A stretch of 64,000 bases of DNA from Hyphomicrobiales bacterium (GTDB lineage: Bacteria; Pseudomonadota; Alphaproteobacteria; Rhizobiales; Rhizobiaceae), in contig UCKU01000054.1 of the NCBI GenBank assembly GCA_900473185.1, forward strand, positions 20,919-84,918, read 5' to 3'. The translations under genes and the position numbers were made by a program. The stretch's first letter is position 1. Each line of letters begins with the position of its first letter. Shown here piece after piece: positions 17,575 to 25,694 of this stretch. The notes below the pieces were generated by a model. That model saw only the letters and a list, made by a program, of their open reading frames with translations. It ran no database searches and was not told where the DNA came from.

Positions 17575-18438
17575 CTAGATTCCATATGCCTGCAGCAAGC
17601 TCGCCTCGTCAGGCCCGACACCCTGCACGCCAAGGCCGTTTTCGACGAGACCATGCCAGGCGTGGTTCAGCCCTTCCCGCTCATGCACGACACGATTACG
17701 GCCGAGCGCCTTGGCGAGATAGAGCGCCTTATCGGCAGAGGCATAGACCGCCTCCTTGTCGCGTCCCTCGTGGAGATCGGCAATGCCGCCTGATATCGTG
17801 ATGGTGACGTCATGCCCATCCGCGGGAATCGACCGCGCGGCAATCTGTGCCCTCACCCCTTCGATGCGCGCCACCCGCTCCTCCCGCGTCCCGCCCTGAA
17901 CGACGACACCGAACTCCTCGCCGCCGAGCCGCGCCACGACCGATGCACCATCGAAAGCCGCAGAAAGCATGGCTGAGACGGCAGTAATGACGGCATCACC
18001 GCAGCCATGGCCGAAACGGTCGTTGATGGCCTTGAAACGGTCGACATCGAAAATGGCGAGACAGGCCTCCCCGTCCACCCTTTCCAGGGCATCGGTGAAA
18101 GCACGACGGTTCAAGAGCCCGGATAGCGTATCTGTGCGGCTGAGCTTTTCGAACTTGGCGCGCGAGACGGTCAGGTCATGAATGGCGAAGCCCGCAACGA
18201 GCGACAGCACGCCCGACACCATTCCGCCGATCAGCCAGGAGAGGATGATGGCAAAGATCATGGCATGCCCGAGGGTAATCGGTAGCACTCCCATGAAGTT
18301 GAGCGGAGGCAGCGTGATCACGATGATGAAGCCGGACAGAATAACCGCCAGAAAACTCATCTTCAGCGCAAAAGTATAAACGGTTTTGCGATGCTCGAAA
18401 CTGCCTAGCTCAGCCTGAAGCGATATCCAGTTTTCCAT
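17575..18438 (-). CDS. Membrane GGDEF diguanylate cyclase
   Basis: Protein of 287 residues with two or three N-terminal membrane helices (about residues 24-95) and a C-terminal GGDEF domain. The active site reads ARLGGEEFGV, and DVDRFKAINDRFGHGCGD matches the substrate-binding signature, so c-di-GMP synthesis is likely. At the usual inhibitory-site position upstream of GGEEF the expected RxxD is not seen, so product inhibition may be lost. GGAAGG sits about 10 bases before the ATG at 18438. It lies inside the urease cluster between the TIGR02117 gene and ureE, separated from both by non-coding sequence. Confidence 0.92.
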   Translation of the reverse strand: MENWISLQAELGSFEHRKTVYTFALKMSFLAVILSGFIIVITLPPLNFMGVLPITLGHAMIFAIILSWLIGGMVSGVLSLVAGFAIHDLTVSRAKFEKLSRTDTLSGLLNRRAFTDALERVDGEACLAIFDVDRFKAINDRFGHGCGDAVITAVSAMLSAAFDGASVVARLGGEEFGVVVQGGTREERVARIEGVRAQIAARSIPADGHDVTITISGGIADLHEGRDKEAVYASADKALYLAKALGRNRVVHEREGLNHAWHGLVENGLGVQGVGPDEASLLQAYGI

Positions 18439-18845
18439 GAGAATCGACCTTCCTGCCCAGCGTTTCAAGGCCATTGATAGGGTTGCAATTGCTGCGGGGG
18501 TCTTAATCCAATCGCTAAAATTCGAGTGAATTCAGGGGATTCGGCCGATCTGTTTTTTCTAGCAGAGAGTGCAACTTTTCGGGACAGGCATGTCCACTAT
18601 GGGAAATACATCTAAAAACTTGATTTCAAACGCATTTTATGGGGAATTCTCGGCACCTGTTCCAGAATGATCTATGGCTTAAAAATCACAGGCTATCCAC
18701 CGATTTTCACAACCAGTCGGGGAATGATGCTCAGATTTCACTTTAAGGGTAACAACGGGGGACAGTGTCTCGAAAACACAAGGGTTAAGACGGAAGATAA
18801 CGCCGCGCCGTCAGCAGCGCAAAGTTGCAGAAGAGCCTCTATACT
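18439..18845. other. Non-coding stretch between the diguanylate cyclase and TIGR02117 genes
   Basis: About 400 comparatively AT-rich bases. It must contain the promoter of the diguanylate cyclase. Short frames such as the one at 18667-18855 have no ribosome-binding site or family resemblance. I see no RNA gene or strong hairpin. Confidence 0.5.
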
Positions 18846-19529
18846 TCAATTATAGAGACTAAGCGAAAGCACCAGCGTCTGCGGCAACGGGTTCCAGAAA
18901 CCCGTTCGCAAGCCGCCTGTCCGTAGCGCAGCGGCAGTCCATGTATTGCAGCCAAACAGCGCATTGAAATAGCCCCTCGCCGCGAAGAACCTGTCGTAGT
19001 CGCCATATCCCCGGTCACCGACCGGCAGGACCGCTCCGTTTTCCCGGATGAAACTGTCATTGATGAAGCCGAGCAATTGCTCGAAGTGCCCGCCATCGAC
19101 ATTGAGAACAGTCACGGCCGGGTGGGTTTCGGAGATGCCTCCGGCAACATCGACATGCATCACCGATCCGTCGATCGTCAGCGCGCGTAATACAGGCATC
19201 GGCTTCAGATCGGCCCAGGTCGGTGTCTCCAGATAGAATGAGCGACCGCCCCATCCGAAAATCAGCCACTGTGCGGCAGGATCGCTCACCGGAATGCCGG
19301 CATCCTCAAGGAATGAAAACGAAACCCGAAGCCGATCATCAAGCGGGATCGCAATATCCGTATGGATCGGGCCGGAAAGCAACAGAATGCGTTGCGAGGA
19401 CGTCGTATCGGGAGAAGCCTCGGCTGCCCCAAGCATAGGCCTTGGAATGAAGGTGCCACCAGCCACCAACAACAAAAACAGCGCGATTGCCCGTATAAGC
19501 CATCGCGCTGTCAGCTTCAAACCGCGCAT
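18846..19529 (-). CDS. TIGR02117/DUF2459 urease-region protein
   Basis: Exported or membrane-anchored protein of 227 residues with one N-terminal hydrophobic helix (about 9-28). Conserved blocks GPIHTDIAIPLD, IFGWGGRSFYLETPTW and NALFGCNTWTAAALRTGG identify the DUF2459 family, which includes a TIGR02117 group named for its occurrence in urease regions. The Cys, His and Asp in these blocks could form a papain-like site, an inference only. It follows ureC by 12 bases on the same strand, so it is part of the urease operon. Confidence 0.85.
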   Translation of the reverse strand: MRGLKLTARWLIRAIALFLLLVAGGTFIPRPMLGAAEASPDTTSSQRILLLSGPIHTDIAIPLDDRLRVSFSFLEDAGIPVSDPAAQWLIFGWGGRSFYLETPTWADLKPMPVLRALTIDGSVMHVDVAGGISETHPAVTVLNVDGGHFEQLLGFINDSFIRENGAVLPVGDRGYGDYDRFFAARGYFNALFGCNTWTAAALRTGGLRTGFWNPLPQTLVLSLSLYN

Positions 19530-19541
19530 GAAAGGTGGGGC

Positions 19542-21254
19542 TCAGAACAGGAAATAACGCTGCGCCATCGGCAGCACCGTAGCCGGTTCGCAGGTCAGCA
19601 ATTCGCCATTCGCCCGCACCTCGTAGGTTTCCGGATCGACCTCGATATGGGGGGTCAGGTCGTTGTGGATCATCGACGCCTTGGAGATGCCGCCGCGGGT
19701 GTTCTTCACTGCGACGAGATCCTTGGCGACGCCGAGGCGGCCCTTGAGACCGGCATCGAGCGAGGCCTGAGAGACGAAGGTGACGGAGGAATTCGTCAGG
19801 CTCTTGCCGAAGGAGGCAAACATCGGACGGTAATGCACCGGCTGCGGCGTCGGGATCGACGCATTCGGATCGCCCATGGGGGCTGCGGCAATGGAGCCGC
19901 CGAGCAGCACCATGTCTGGCTTCACGCCGAAGAAGGCCGGGTTCCATAGGACGAGGTCGGCACGCTTGCCGATTTCGATGGAGCCGATCTCATGCGACAG
20001 GCCATGGGCGATCGCCGGATTGATCGTGTATTTGGCGACGTATCGGCGGACACGGAAATTGTCGTTGTCGCCCTTCTCTTCTTTCAGGCGGCCACGCTGG
20101 CGCTTCATCTTGTCGGCCGTCTGCCAGGTGCGGATCAGCACTTCGCCGACACGGCCCATGGCCTGGCTATCCGACGAGATGATCGAGAAAGCGCCGATAT
20201 CATGCAGGATGTCTTCGGCCGCGATCGTCTCCTTGCGGATACGGCTCTCGGCAAAGGCGATATCCTCGGGGATCGACGACGACAGGTGATGGCAGACCAT
20301 CAGCATGTCCAGGTGCTCGGCGATGGTGTTGACCGTGTAGGGCCGCGTCGGATTGGTGGATGACGGAATGACGTTCGGCTGGCCGCAGATCTTGATGATG
20401 TCGGGTGCGTGGCCGCCGCCGGCCCCCTCAGTATGGAAGGCATGGATGGTGCGGCCCTTGATCGCGCCGATCGTATCCTCCACGAAGCCGCTCTCGTTCA
20501 GCGTATCCGTATGGATCATCACCTGTACGTCATATTCGTCGGCAACCGACAGGCAGCAATCGATGGCGCCTGGCGTCGTGCCCCAATCCTCGTGCAGCTT
20601 CAGCGAGGTGGCGCCGGCGAGCACCATTTCCTGCAATGCGCCCGGAAGCGAGGCATTGCCCTTGCCGGCAAAGGCAAGGTTCATCGGGAAGGCATCGGCA
20701 GCCTCGATCATGCGCGCAATATGCCAGGGGCCGGGCGTGCAGGTGGTGGCAAGCGTCCCGTGCGCCGGCCCCGTGCCGCCGCCGAGCATGCAGGTCAGGC
20801 CGCTCATCAGCGCTTCCTCGATCTGCTGCGGCGCGATGAAATGGATATGGCTGTCCATGCCGCCAGCCGTGAGGATCTTGCCTTCGCCGGCAATCGCTTC
20901 CGTGCCCGGACCGACGATGATATTGACGCCCGGCTGCATATCCGGATTGCCGGCCTTGCCGATCGCGGCAATGCGCCCGTCCTTCAGGCCGATATCAGCC
21001 TTGTAGATACCGGTATGGTCGATGATGACGGCATTGGTGATGACGGTATCGACCGCGCCATCTGCCCGCGTCACCTGGCTCTGGCCCATGCCGTCACGGA
21101 TGACTTTCCCGCCGCCGAACTTCACCTCTTCGCCATAGGTGGTGAAATCCTTTTCGATCTCGATGAAAAGCTCCGTATCGGCAAGGCGGACCTTGTCGCC
21201 GGTGGTCGGACCGAACATGCCGGCATAAGCCTTGCGGGAGATCTTGTAGGGCAT
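19542..21254 (-). CDS. ureC: Urease subunit alpha
   Basis: Catalytic subunit of 570 residues that hydrolyses urea to ammonia and carbamate at a di-nickel centre. Visible ligands and catalytic parts: MDSHIHF (two His), SLKLHEDWG (carbamylated Lys and His), HTDTLNESG, HAFHTEGAGGGHAPD, and the mobile-flap Cys-His in MLMVCHHLS. Length and order match other bacterial UreC proteins. GGAGCC precedes the ATG. The GT29-like gene ends four bases upstream of it. Confidence 0.98.
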   Translation of the reverse strand: MPYKISRKAYAGMFGPTTGDKVRLADTELFIEIEKDFTTYGEEVKFGGGKVIRDGMGQSQVTRADGAVDTVITNAVIIDHTGIYKADIGLKDGRIAAIGKAGNPDMQPGVNIIVGPGTEAIAGEGKILTAGGMDSHIHFIAPQQIEEALMSGLTCMLGGGTGPAHGTLATTCTPGPWHIARMIEAADAFPMNLAFAGKGNASLPGALQEMVLAGATSLKLHEDWGTTPGAIDCCLSVADEYDVQVMIHTDTLNESGFVEDTIGAIKGRTIHAFHTEGAGGGHAPDIIKICGQPNVIPSSTNPTRPYTVNTIAEHLDMLMVCHHLSSSIPEDIAFAESRIRKETIAAEDILHDIGAFSIISSDSQAMGRVGEVLIRTWQTADKMKRQRGRLKEEKGDNDNFRVRRYVAKYTINPAIAHGLSHEIGSIEIGKRADLVLWNPAFFGVKPDMVLLGGSIAAAPMGDPNASIPTPQPVHYRPMFASFGKSLTNSSVTFVSQASLDAGLKGRLGVAKDLVAVKNTRGGISKASMIHNDLTPHIEVDPETYEVRANGELLTCEPATVLPMAQRYFLF

Positions 21255-21257
21255 CTA

Positions 21258-21881
21258 TCAGGCTCCTTGGGAGGAAGAGACGAATGGTTTTCCGGCAAGC
21301 CGCCTGAGACGGCCGGCCGCAATATGGGAGTCGACGAGCTGCTTTTCGGCGGCGAAGGGATGCCATTCCCAGCCCACATGGCCGAAGCCTGCGAGCGTCA
21401 CCTCGTCGTTGGGAAATCTGTCGAGCACTTCGCCGATCACGATCATGCCGCTGCTCGGCACGACGTAAGGCGCCGGCGAGAAGGCGGACAGCGCCTGATC
21501 GACGGCTTCGTGAACCTGTTTGTCAACGATCCGATGCACCTTGCCAGCTTCAGCACAGAAGGCGCTGAATTGGCTGGTGTAATCGTCGCAGAAATCATCG
21601 AGCTCCGGATGCGAAGCCGCAAGAGGTGCCCGCATCGCCGCGAATTTTTCGGGATCGCGCACACTCCAGATTTCCGAAGCTTCGACAACACCGGGATGGA
21701 TGCGCCAGCTTTCCGAGCCCAGCATGGCCTTGGCGGGCCGGCCGGTATTACATACCGCAACCACATCGGTATGCGTGCCGCCGGCGCCATAGGAGCGGCA
21801 TTCGTTGAAGCGGATGACGAAGTCGGCGGCATCGATGATCTCAGCCCCTCCTTCTCCCACTTCGCCGTTGCCCACGATCAT
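21258..21881 (-). CDS. GT29 (sialyltransferase)-like urease-operon accessory protein
   Basis: Protein of 207 residues with no signal peptide. The N-terminus MIVGNGEVGEGGAEIIDAAD and the following FVIRFNECRSYG resemble the L-type sialyl motif of GT29 glycosyltransferases (nucleotide-sugar-binding Rossmann-like start); later PYVVPSSGMIVIGEVL and the LAGFGHVGWEWHPF block fit the same fold. Related proteins in rhizobia carry the label urease operon accessory protein without a proven function. ATG at 21881 is chosen over a GTG at 21896 because GCAGGA precedes it. Located tightly between the LprI-like gene and ureC, so surely co-transcribed. Confidence 0.7.
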   Translation of the reverse strand: MIVGNGEVGEGGAEIIDAADFVIRFNECRSYGAGGTHTDVVAVCNTGRPAKAMLGSESWRIHPGVVEASEIWSVRDPEKFAAMRAPLAASHPELDDFCDDYTSQFSAFCAEAGKVHRIVDKQVHEAVDQALSAFSPAPYVVPSSGMIVIGEVLDRFPNDEVTLAGFGHVGWEWHPFAAEKQLVDSHIAAGRLRRLAGKPFVSSSQGA

Positions 21882-21897
21882 GATCGTCCTGCCCACC

Positions 21898-22308
21898 TTA
21901 CTGGCTCATTCCATTGGCGAGTTCTTTGAGCTCCTTGGTCCTGAGATCCGTCAGGTCAGCAAGGCAGCCCGCCACCAGCATCGGCTCCATCGTGCCGCCG
22001 CGTGCCTGAAAGCCGTAATTCTCACATTGAGCGTCGCGATAATTGATCCAGGCGCGCTGTGCCTTGAGAAGCGCCTGTTCGGCGCCCTTCATGTCACCGT
22101 CGAGATCGCCGTCGATCGCCACCATGGCTGCGCGCGTCTGCTTGTACTGGGCATTGAGCGCCTTGTCGGCCTCTTCATAGCGCGCCTGCGCGCAGCTCGT
22201 CATATCGGATTGTGTCTGCGCATTGTCGCAGTCCACGTCCTCGGCATGGACAGTACCGGCGGCAAGCAGCATAAACGCTCCACCGATGAGCCCGATCTTC
22301 AAGCGCAT
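21898..22308 (-). CDS. LprI/DUF1311-family exported protein
   Basis: Protein of 136 residues with a signal peptide ending TVHA-E. The mature part has four cysteines and the family pattern CDNAQTQSDMTSCAQARYEEAD, ALNAQYKQ and LLKAQRAWINYRDAQCENYG, typical of DUF1311/LprI proteins; one member inhibits lysozyme. It lies between ureB and the GT29-like gene, on the same strand and within 30 bases of ureB, and is likely co-transcribed although unrelated to catalysis. Confidence 0.85.
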   Translation of the reverse strand: MRLKIGLIGGAFMLLAAGTVHAEDVDCDNAQTQSDMTSCAQARYEEADKALNAQYKQTRAAMVAIDGDLDGDMKGAEQALLKAQRAWINYRDAQCENYGFQARGGTMEPMLVAGCLADLTDLRTKELKELANGMSQ

Positions 22309-22335
22309 GAATATCCTCCCGTCATTTTCTTTTAA

Positions 22336-22641
22336 TTAGAGCCGGCCCATGACGAGCTGGCGGAAGCCATAGACTTCACGTTTGCCGGATAGAGGAATGA
22401 GCGTCACCGAGCGGGTCTGGCCCGGCTCGAAACGCACGGCCGTGCCAGCGGGAATATCGAGCCGCATGCCGTGGGCCTTGTCGCGATCGAAGGACAGGCC
22501 GGCATTGGTCTCGGCAAAATGATAGTGGCTGCCGACCTGAACCGGACGGTCGCCGGTATTGGAAACCTCAAGCGTCACGGTGGGTGCGCCGGCATTGAGC
22601 TCGATCTCGCCGCTTGCAGCAATGATTTCGCCAGGGATCAT
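22336..22641 (-). CDS. ureB: Urease subunit beta
   Basis: Structural subunit of 101 residues with the family opening MIPGEIIAASGEIELNAG and the signature VQVGSHYHFAETN followed by GMRLDIPAGTAVRFEPGQ and VYGFR. It forms the urease trimer with UreA and UreC. It is separated from ureA by the DUF1272 gene, whereas ureA and ureB are adjacent in most bacteria. Confidence 0.97.
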   Translation of the reverse strand: MIPGEIIAASGEIELNAGAPTVTLEVSNTGDRPVQVGSHYHFAETNAGLSFDRDKAHGMRLDIPAGTAVRFEPGQTRSVTLIPLSGKREVYGFRQLVMGRL

Positions 22642-22651
22642 CTATCTCTCC

Positions 22652-22903
22652 TTAAGCCGCCTTGGGCGCGCAGCCCTCGGCCTTCAGAACACGTTTCGTG
22701 GAGGCCGGATTGTTCGCAAGTTTTGCCGCAGGCCGGATCGGCCTGATAACGAGATTGCCACCGCAATTCGGGCAAACACCCTTGAGGACATTGTCAACGC
22801 AATCCGCACAGAACGTGCATTCGAATGTGCAGATCATCGCTTCCGCGCTATGAGGCGGCAGATCCTTGTCGCAGCACTCGCAATTTGGTCGAAGCTCCAG
22901 CAT
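22652..22903 (-). CDS. DUF1272 zinc-ribbon-like protein
   Basis: Protein of 83 residues. The first 57 residues carry CECCDKDLP, CTFECTFCADCVD and CPNCGG, a dense cysteine pattern that fits the DUF1272 family and a structural zinc site. The C-terminal part is basic and probably disordered. Inserted between ureA and ureB with 10-base gaps on each side, so it is translated from the urease mRNA. Function unknown; metal handling is possible but unproven. Confidence 0.88.
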   Translation of the reverse strand: MLELRPNCECCDKDLPPHSAEAMICTFECTFCADCVDNVLKGVCPNCGGNLVIRPIRPAAKLANNPASTKRVLKAEGCAPKAA

Positions 22904-22913
22904 GGCGTACTCC

Positions 22914-23216
22914 TCAGCGGATCGGTTCGTGCACGGTCACCAGCTTCGTGCCATCGGGAAATGTCGCCTCGACCTGCACGTCATGGATCATCTCGGCAAT
23001 GCCTTCCATCACCTGGTCGCGGCTGATCACATGGGCGCCGGCCTCCATCAGTTCTGCGACCGGGCGGCCATCACGCGCGCCCTCGACGACAAAATCGCTG
23101 ATGAGGGCGATGGCTTCCGGATAGTTCAGCTTGACGCCGCGCTCCAGCCGACGGCGGGCCACCATGGCGGCCATGGAAATCAACAGCTTGTCTTTTTCTC
23201 TCGGGGTGAGGTTCAT
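22914..23216 (-). CDS. ureA: Urease subunit gamma
   Basis: Structural subunit of 100 residues starting MNLTPREKDKLLISMAAMVA, with RGVKLNYPEAIALISDF and VQVEATFPDGTKLVTVH as family blocks. Length is standard. It follows ureD by 20 bases on the same strand. Confidence 0.97.
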   Translation of the reverse strand: MNLTPREKDKLLISMAAMVARRRLERGVKLNYPEAIALISDFVVEGARDGRPVAELMEAGAHVISRDQVMEGIAEMIHDVQVEATFPDGTKLVTVHEPIR

Positions 23217-23236
23217 CGTCTATCCGCTTGTTGAAC

Positions 23237-24061
23237 TCATAGATTCCAGACTTTCGGCACAGGCGCTCCATTGCGCAAGGCGGAAATCACCGGGATCAGG
23301 ATTTTTCTCAGCGCAAAGCCATCGGCTGCGGCAAGGCGCACGACGATCTTATCGCTCCAGGCGCTTGCCCCGCCCATATGGCCGTCGACCAGCGGCCGCA
23401 CTTTGGCAAGATAGGCTTCCGACATCGGCCCGGCATAAAGCACCGTCGCAAAGGCCACCTGTCCGCCGAGCACCGCCTGCTCTGCGGCAAGCAGTGCCAC
23501 GGCATCGGAAAGGCGCAGTTCTTCTGCATGGATCAGCCGGCCCGACCGGCGGATGCGCCAGCGATCGCGAAACAGCCCTGTTTCCATCGTCTCGCCCATC
23601 GCCTTGCGCCCGAGCAGGATGGCCTCGACGGCTAGGAACTCGGCGCTGTCGTCGAGATCGACATCCAGACGGCGAAACAGCGAGGCGCGATCGAAAAGGA
23701 TCGTCTCCTGCGGCAGCCAGTCGACGCGGGCACCCGGTCCGACCTCGATCTGCGTCGTCACTTCGGCAGTACCGGCCGATGCCTTGTAGATCTTCTCGCA
23801 GGCCTGCGTCGTCACATCGATGCGCGTACCTGCCCCAGCCGAGACGCTCCAGTTCATCCGGTCGCCGCCGGTCAATCCGCCGGCCGTGTTGATGATGACG
23901 GCCTCCATCGAGGAATCGAACGTATCCGGCAGGCGGATCTTTGCCGCACCTTCCTGATAAAGCTCACGGATTCGCGTACGCCCATCCTGCACCTTGGCAG
24001 CAAGATGCCCGCGTCCTTCCGCTCTCTGTGGTCTTGTGATGCCCGCCGCCGCGCCTGTCAT
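23237..24061 (-). CDS. ureD: Urease accessory protein UreD
   Basis: Accessory protein of 274 residues that binds apo-urease and recruits UreF-UreG. Family blocks: AVIINTAGGLTGGDRMNW, VTTQACEKIYK, VDWLPQETILFDRA and GRKAMGE. The ATG at 24061 matches the family N-terminus and has a G-rich GGGGGTGGC before it; the frame stays open upstream to 24349 but that part has no conserved sequence. First gene of the structural urease group, 176 bases downstream of urtE. Confidence 0.95.
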   Translation of the reverse strand: MTGAAAGITRPQRAEGRGHLAAKVQDGRTRIRELYQEGAAKIRLPDTFDSSMEAVIINTAGGLTGGDRMNWSVSAGAGTRIDVTTQACEKIYKASAGTAEVTTQIEVGPGARVDWLPQETILFDRASLFRRLDVDLDDSAEFLAVEAILLGRKAMGETMETGLFRDRWRIRRSGRLIHAEELRLSDAVALLAAEQAVLGGQVAFATVLYAGPMSEAYLAKVRPLVDGHMGGASAWSDKIVVRLAAADGFALRKILIPVISALRNGAPVPKVWNL

Positions 24062-24189
24062 GCCACCCCCGTGCAGATGCCATCCTGTCTGGCAACTTGC
24101 GTTGAATGTGTCTGTTGACTGCAACAAAGCAAGTCCCGTGCCGCTTTCCGAAAGCCCGTGCCCCCACGGGCCATAGGGATGGCGCGGAA

Positions 24190-24218
24190 GGCATCTGCCG
24201 CAAAATGCGGCAGATGCC
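24190..24218. promoter_or_regulatory. Strong hairpin between urtE and ureD
   Basis: A perfect 13-base-pair stem (24190-24202 with 24206-24218) closes on a 3-base loop, 19 bases beyond the urtE stop. No U-tract follows on either strand, so it may be an mRNA 3-prime stabiliser or partial attenuator between the transport and urease genes, not a classical terminator. Confidence 0.65.
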
Positions 24219-24237
24219 AGCGCGATCGCCAGAGAGA

Positions 24238-24933
24238 TCATACGGTCAGATGGCGACGCGCTTCCGGCGTATCCAGCGTCTCGGCAAGGCCCTCGTGAAC
24301 GATCTCGCCGCGGTCCATGATGTAGACATAGTCGGCAAGCTCGCGGCAAAAATCGAGATATTGCTCGACGAGCAGGATCGCCATGCCGGTGGAATCGCGC
24401 AAGTAGCGGATCGCCCGGCCGATATCCTTGATGATCGACGGCTGGATACCCTCCGTCGGCTCGTCGAGCACGAGGATCTTCGGCCGCGTGACCATGGCGC
24501 GACCAATCGCCAGCTGCTGCTGCTGTCCGCCCGAGAGATCGCCGCCGCGACGCGACAACATCGATTTCAGCACCGGGAAGAGACTGAAAATATCGTCGGG
24601 GATGTTACGGTCGCGGCGGCCAAGCGGAGCAAAGCCGGTTTCAAGGTTTTCCTTGACGGTCAGCAGCGGGAAGATTTCACGCCCCTGCGGCACATAGCCG
24701 ATGCCCTGCTTGGCGCGGGCAAAAGGCGGCAGGCCGTTCAGCTTCGCATCGTTGAAGGTGATGGTTCCCGCCGATATCGGATGCTGGCCGGTGACAGCGC
24801 GCAAGAGCGAACTCTTGCCAACACCGTTACGCCCGAGCACGCAGGTGATCTTGCCCATCTCGGCCTTGATCGAGATGCCGCGCAGTGCCTGGGCTGCGCC
24901 ATAGTGTAGATTTGCGTTTTCGACTGTCAGCAT
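24238..24933 (-). CDS. urtE: Urea ABC transporter ATP-binding protein UrtE
   Basis: ATPase of 231 residues, LivF-like. Walker A GRNGVGKSSLL, signature LSGGQQQQLAIGRAM and Walker B ILVLDEPTEGIQP are present. The EGIQPSI variant and position as last gene of a five-gene urt cluster beside urease identify UrtE. Its start is one base after the urtD stop. Confidence 0.95.
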   Translation of the reverse strand: MLTVENANLHYGAAQALRGISIKAEMGKITCVLGRNGVGKSSLLRAVTGQHPISAGTITFNDAKLNGLPPFARAKQGIGYVPQGREIFPLLTVKENLETGFAPLGRRDRNIPDDIFSLFPVLKSMLSRRGGDLSGGQQQQLAIGRAMVTRPKILVLDEPTEGIQPSIIKDIGRAIRYLRDSTGMAILLVEQYLDFCRELADYVYIMDRGEIVHEGLAETLDTPEARRHLTV

Positions 24934-24934
24934 C

Positions 24935-25690
24935 TTAGCGTCCCAGATAGTTCTCGATCACTTTCGGATCGTTGCTGACGAAATCGATGGACCCTTCGGC
25001 CAGTACCGAGCCTTCCGCCAGGCAGGTTACCTTCACGCCGAGATCGCGGATGAAACCCATGTCGTGCTCGACGACGACGACCGAACGTGTCTTGGCGATA
25101 TCCTTGAGCAGGATGGCCGTCTCAGCCGTTTCGGCATCGGTCATGCCGGCCACCGGTTCGTCGACGAGCAAGAGCTTCGGCTCTTGCGCCAGCAGCATGC
25201 CGATCTCCAGCCACTGCTTCTGGCCATGCGAGAGATTGGCGGCGAATTCGTCGCGGCGATGCGTCAGTCGCACCGTTTCCAGGATCTCCTCGATGCGCGC
25301 CTTGTCTTCGCCGGAGAGCCGGTAGAACAACGTCGAGAACACCGTGCGTCGGCGGTTTAGCGCCAGTTCGAGATTGTCCCAGACCGTATGGCTTTCGAAG
25401 ACCGTCGGCTTCTGGAATTTCCGGCCGATGCCGAGTTGGGCGATGTCGGCCTCATCCTTCTTCGTGAGATCGATCGTGCCGTTGAAGAAGACCTCACCCT
25501 CATCCGGCCGGGTCTTGCCGGTGATGATATCCATCATCGTCGTCTTGCCGGCGCCGTTCGGGCCGATGATCGCCCGGAGTTCACCGGGCTCGATCACGAT
25601 GGAGAGTGAGTTCAGCGCCTTGAAGCCGTCGAAGGAGACCGAGACACCGTTGAGGTAAAGCACGCTGTTAGGTTTGACGTCAGGGATCAT
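24935..25690 (-). CDS. urtD: Urea ABC transporter ATP-binding protein UrtD
   Basis: ATPase of 251 residues, LivG-like. Walker A GPNGAGKTTMMDIITG, signature LSHGQKQWLEIGMLLAQ and Walker B LLLVDEPVAGMTD are visible; SHGQKQW is characteristic of UrtD. The ATG at 25690 is preferred, with GGAG spaced about 7 bases upstream overlapping the urtC stop region; in-frame sequence to 25726 is inside urtC. Confidence 0.95.
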   Translation of the reverse strand: MIPDVKPNSVLYLNGVSVSFDGFKALNSLSIVIEPGELRAIIGPNGAGKTTMMDIITGKTRPDEGEVFFNGTIDLTKKDEADIAQLGIGRKFQKPTVFESHTVWDNLELALNRRRTVFSTLFYRLSGEDKARIEEILETVRLTHRRDEFAANLSHGQKQWLEIGMLLAQEPKLLLVDEPVAGMTDAETAETAILLKDIAKTRSVVVVEHDMGFIRDLGVKVTCLAEGSVLAEGSIDFVSNDPKVIENYLGR

Positions 25691-25694
25691 GGGT

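Noticed and set aside
18667..18855. Plus-strand frame of 62 codons upstream of the diguanylate cyclase
   Set aside because: No ribosome-binding site, no conserved segment, and it overlaps the TIGR02117 gene end.
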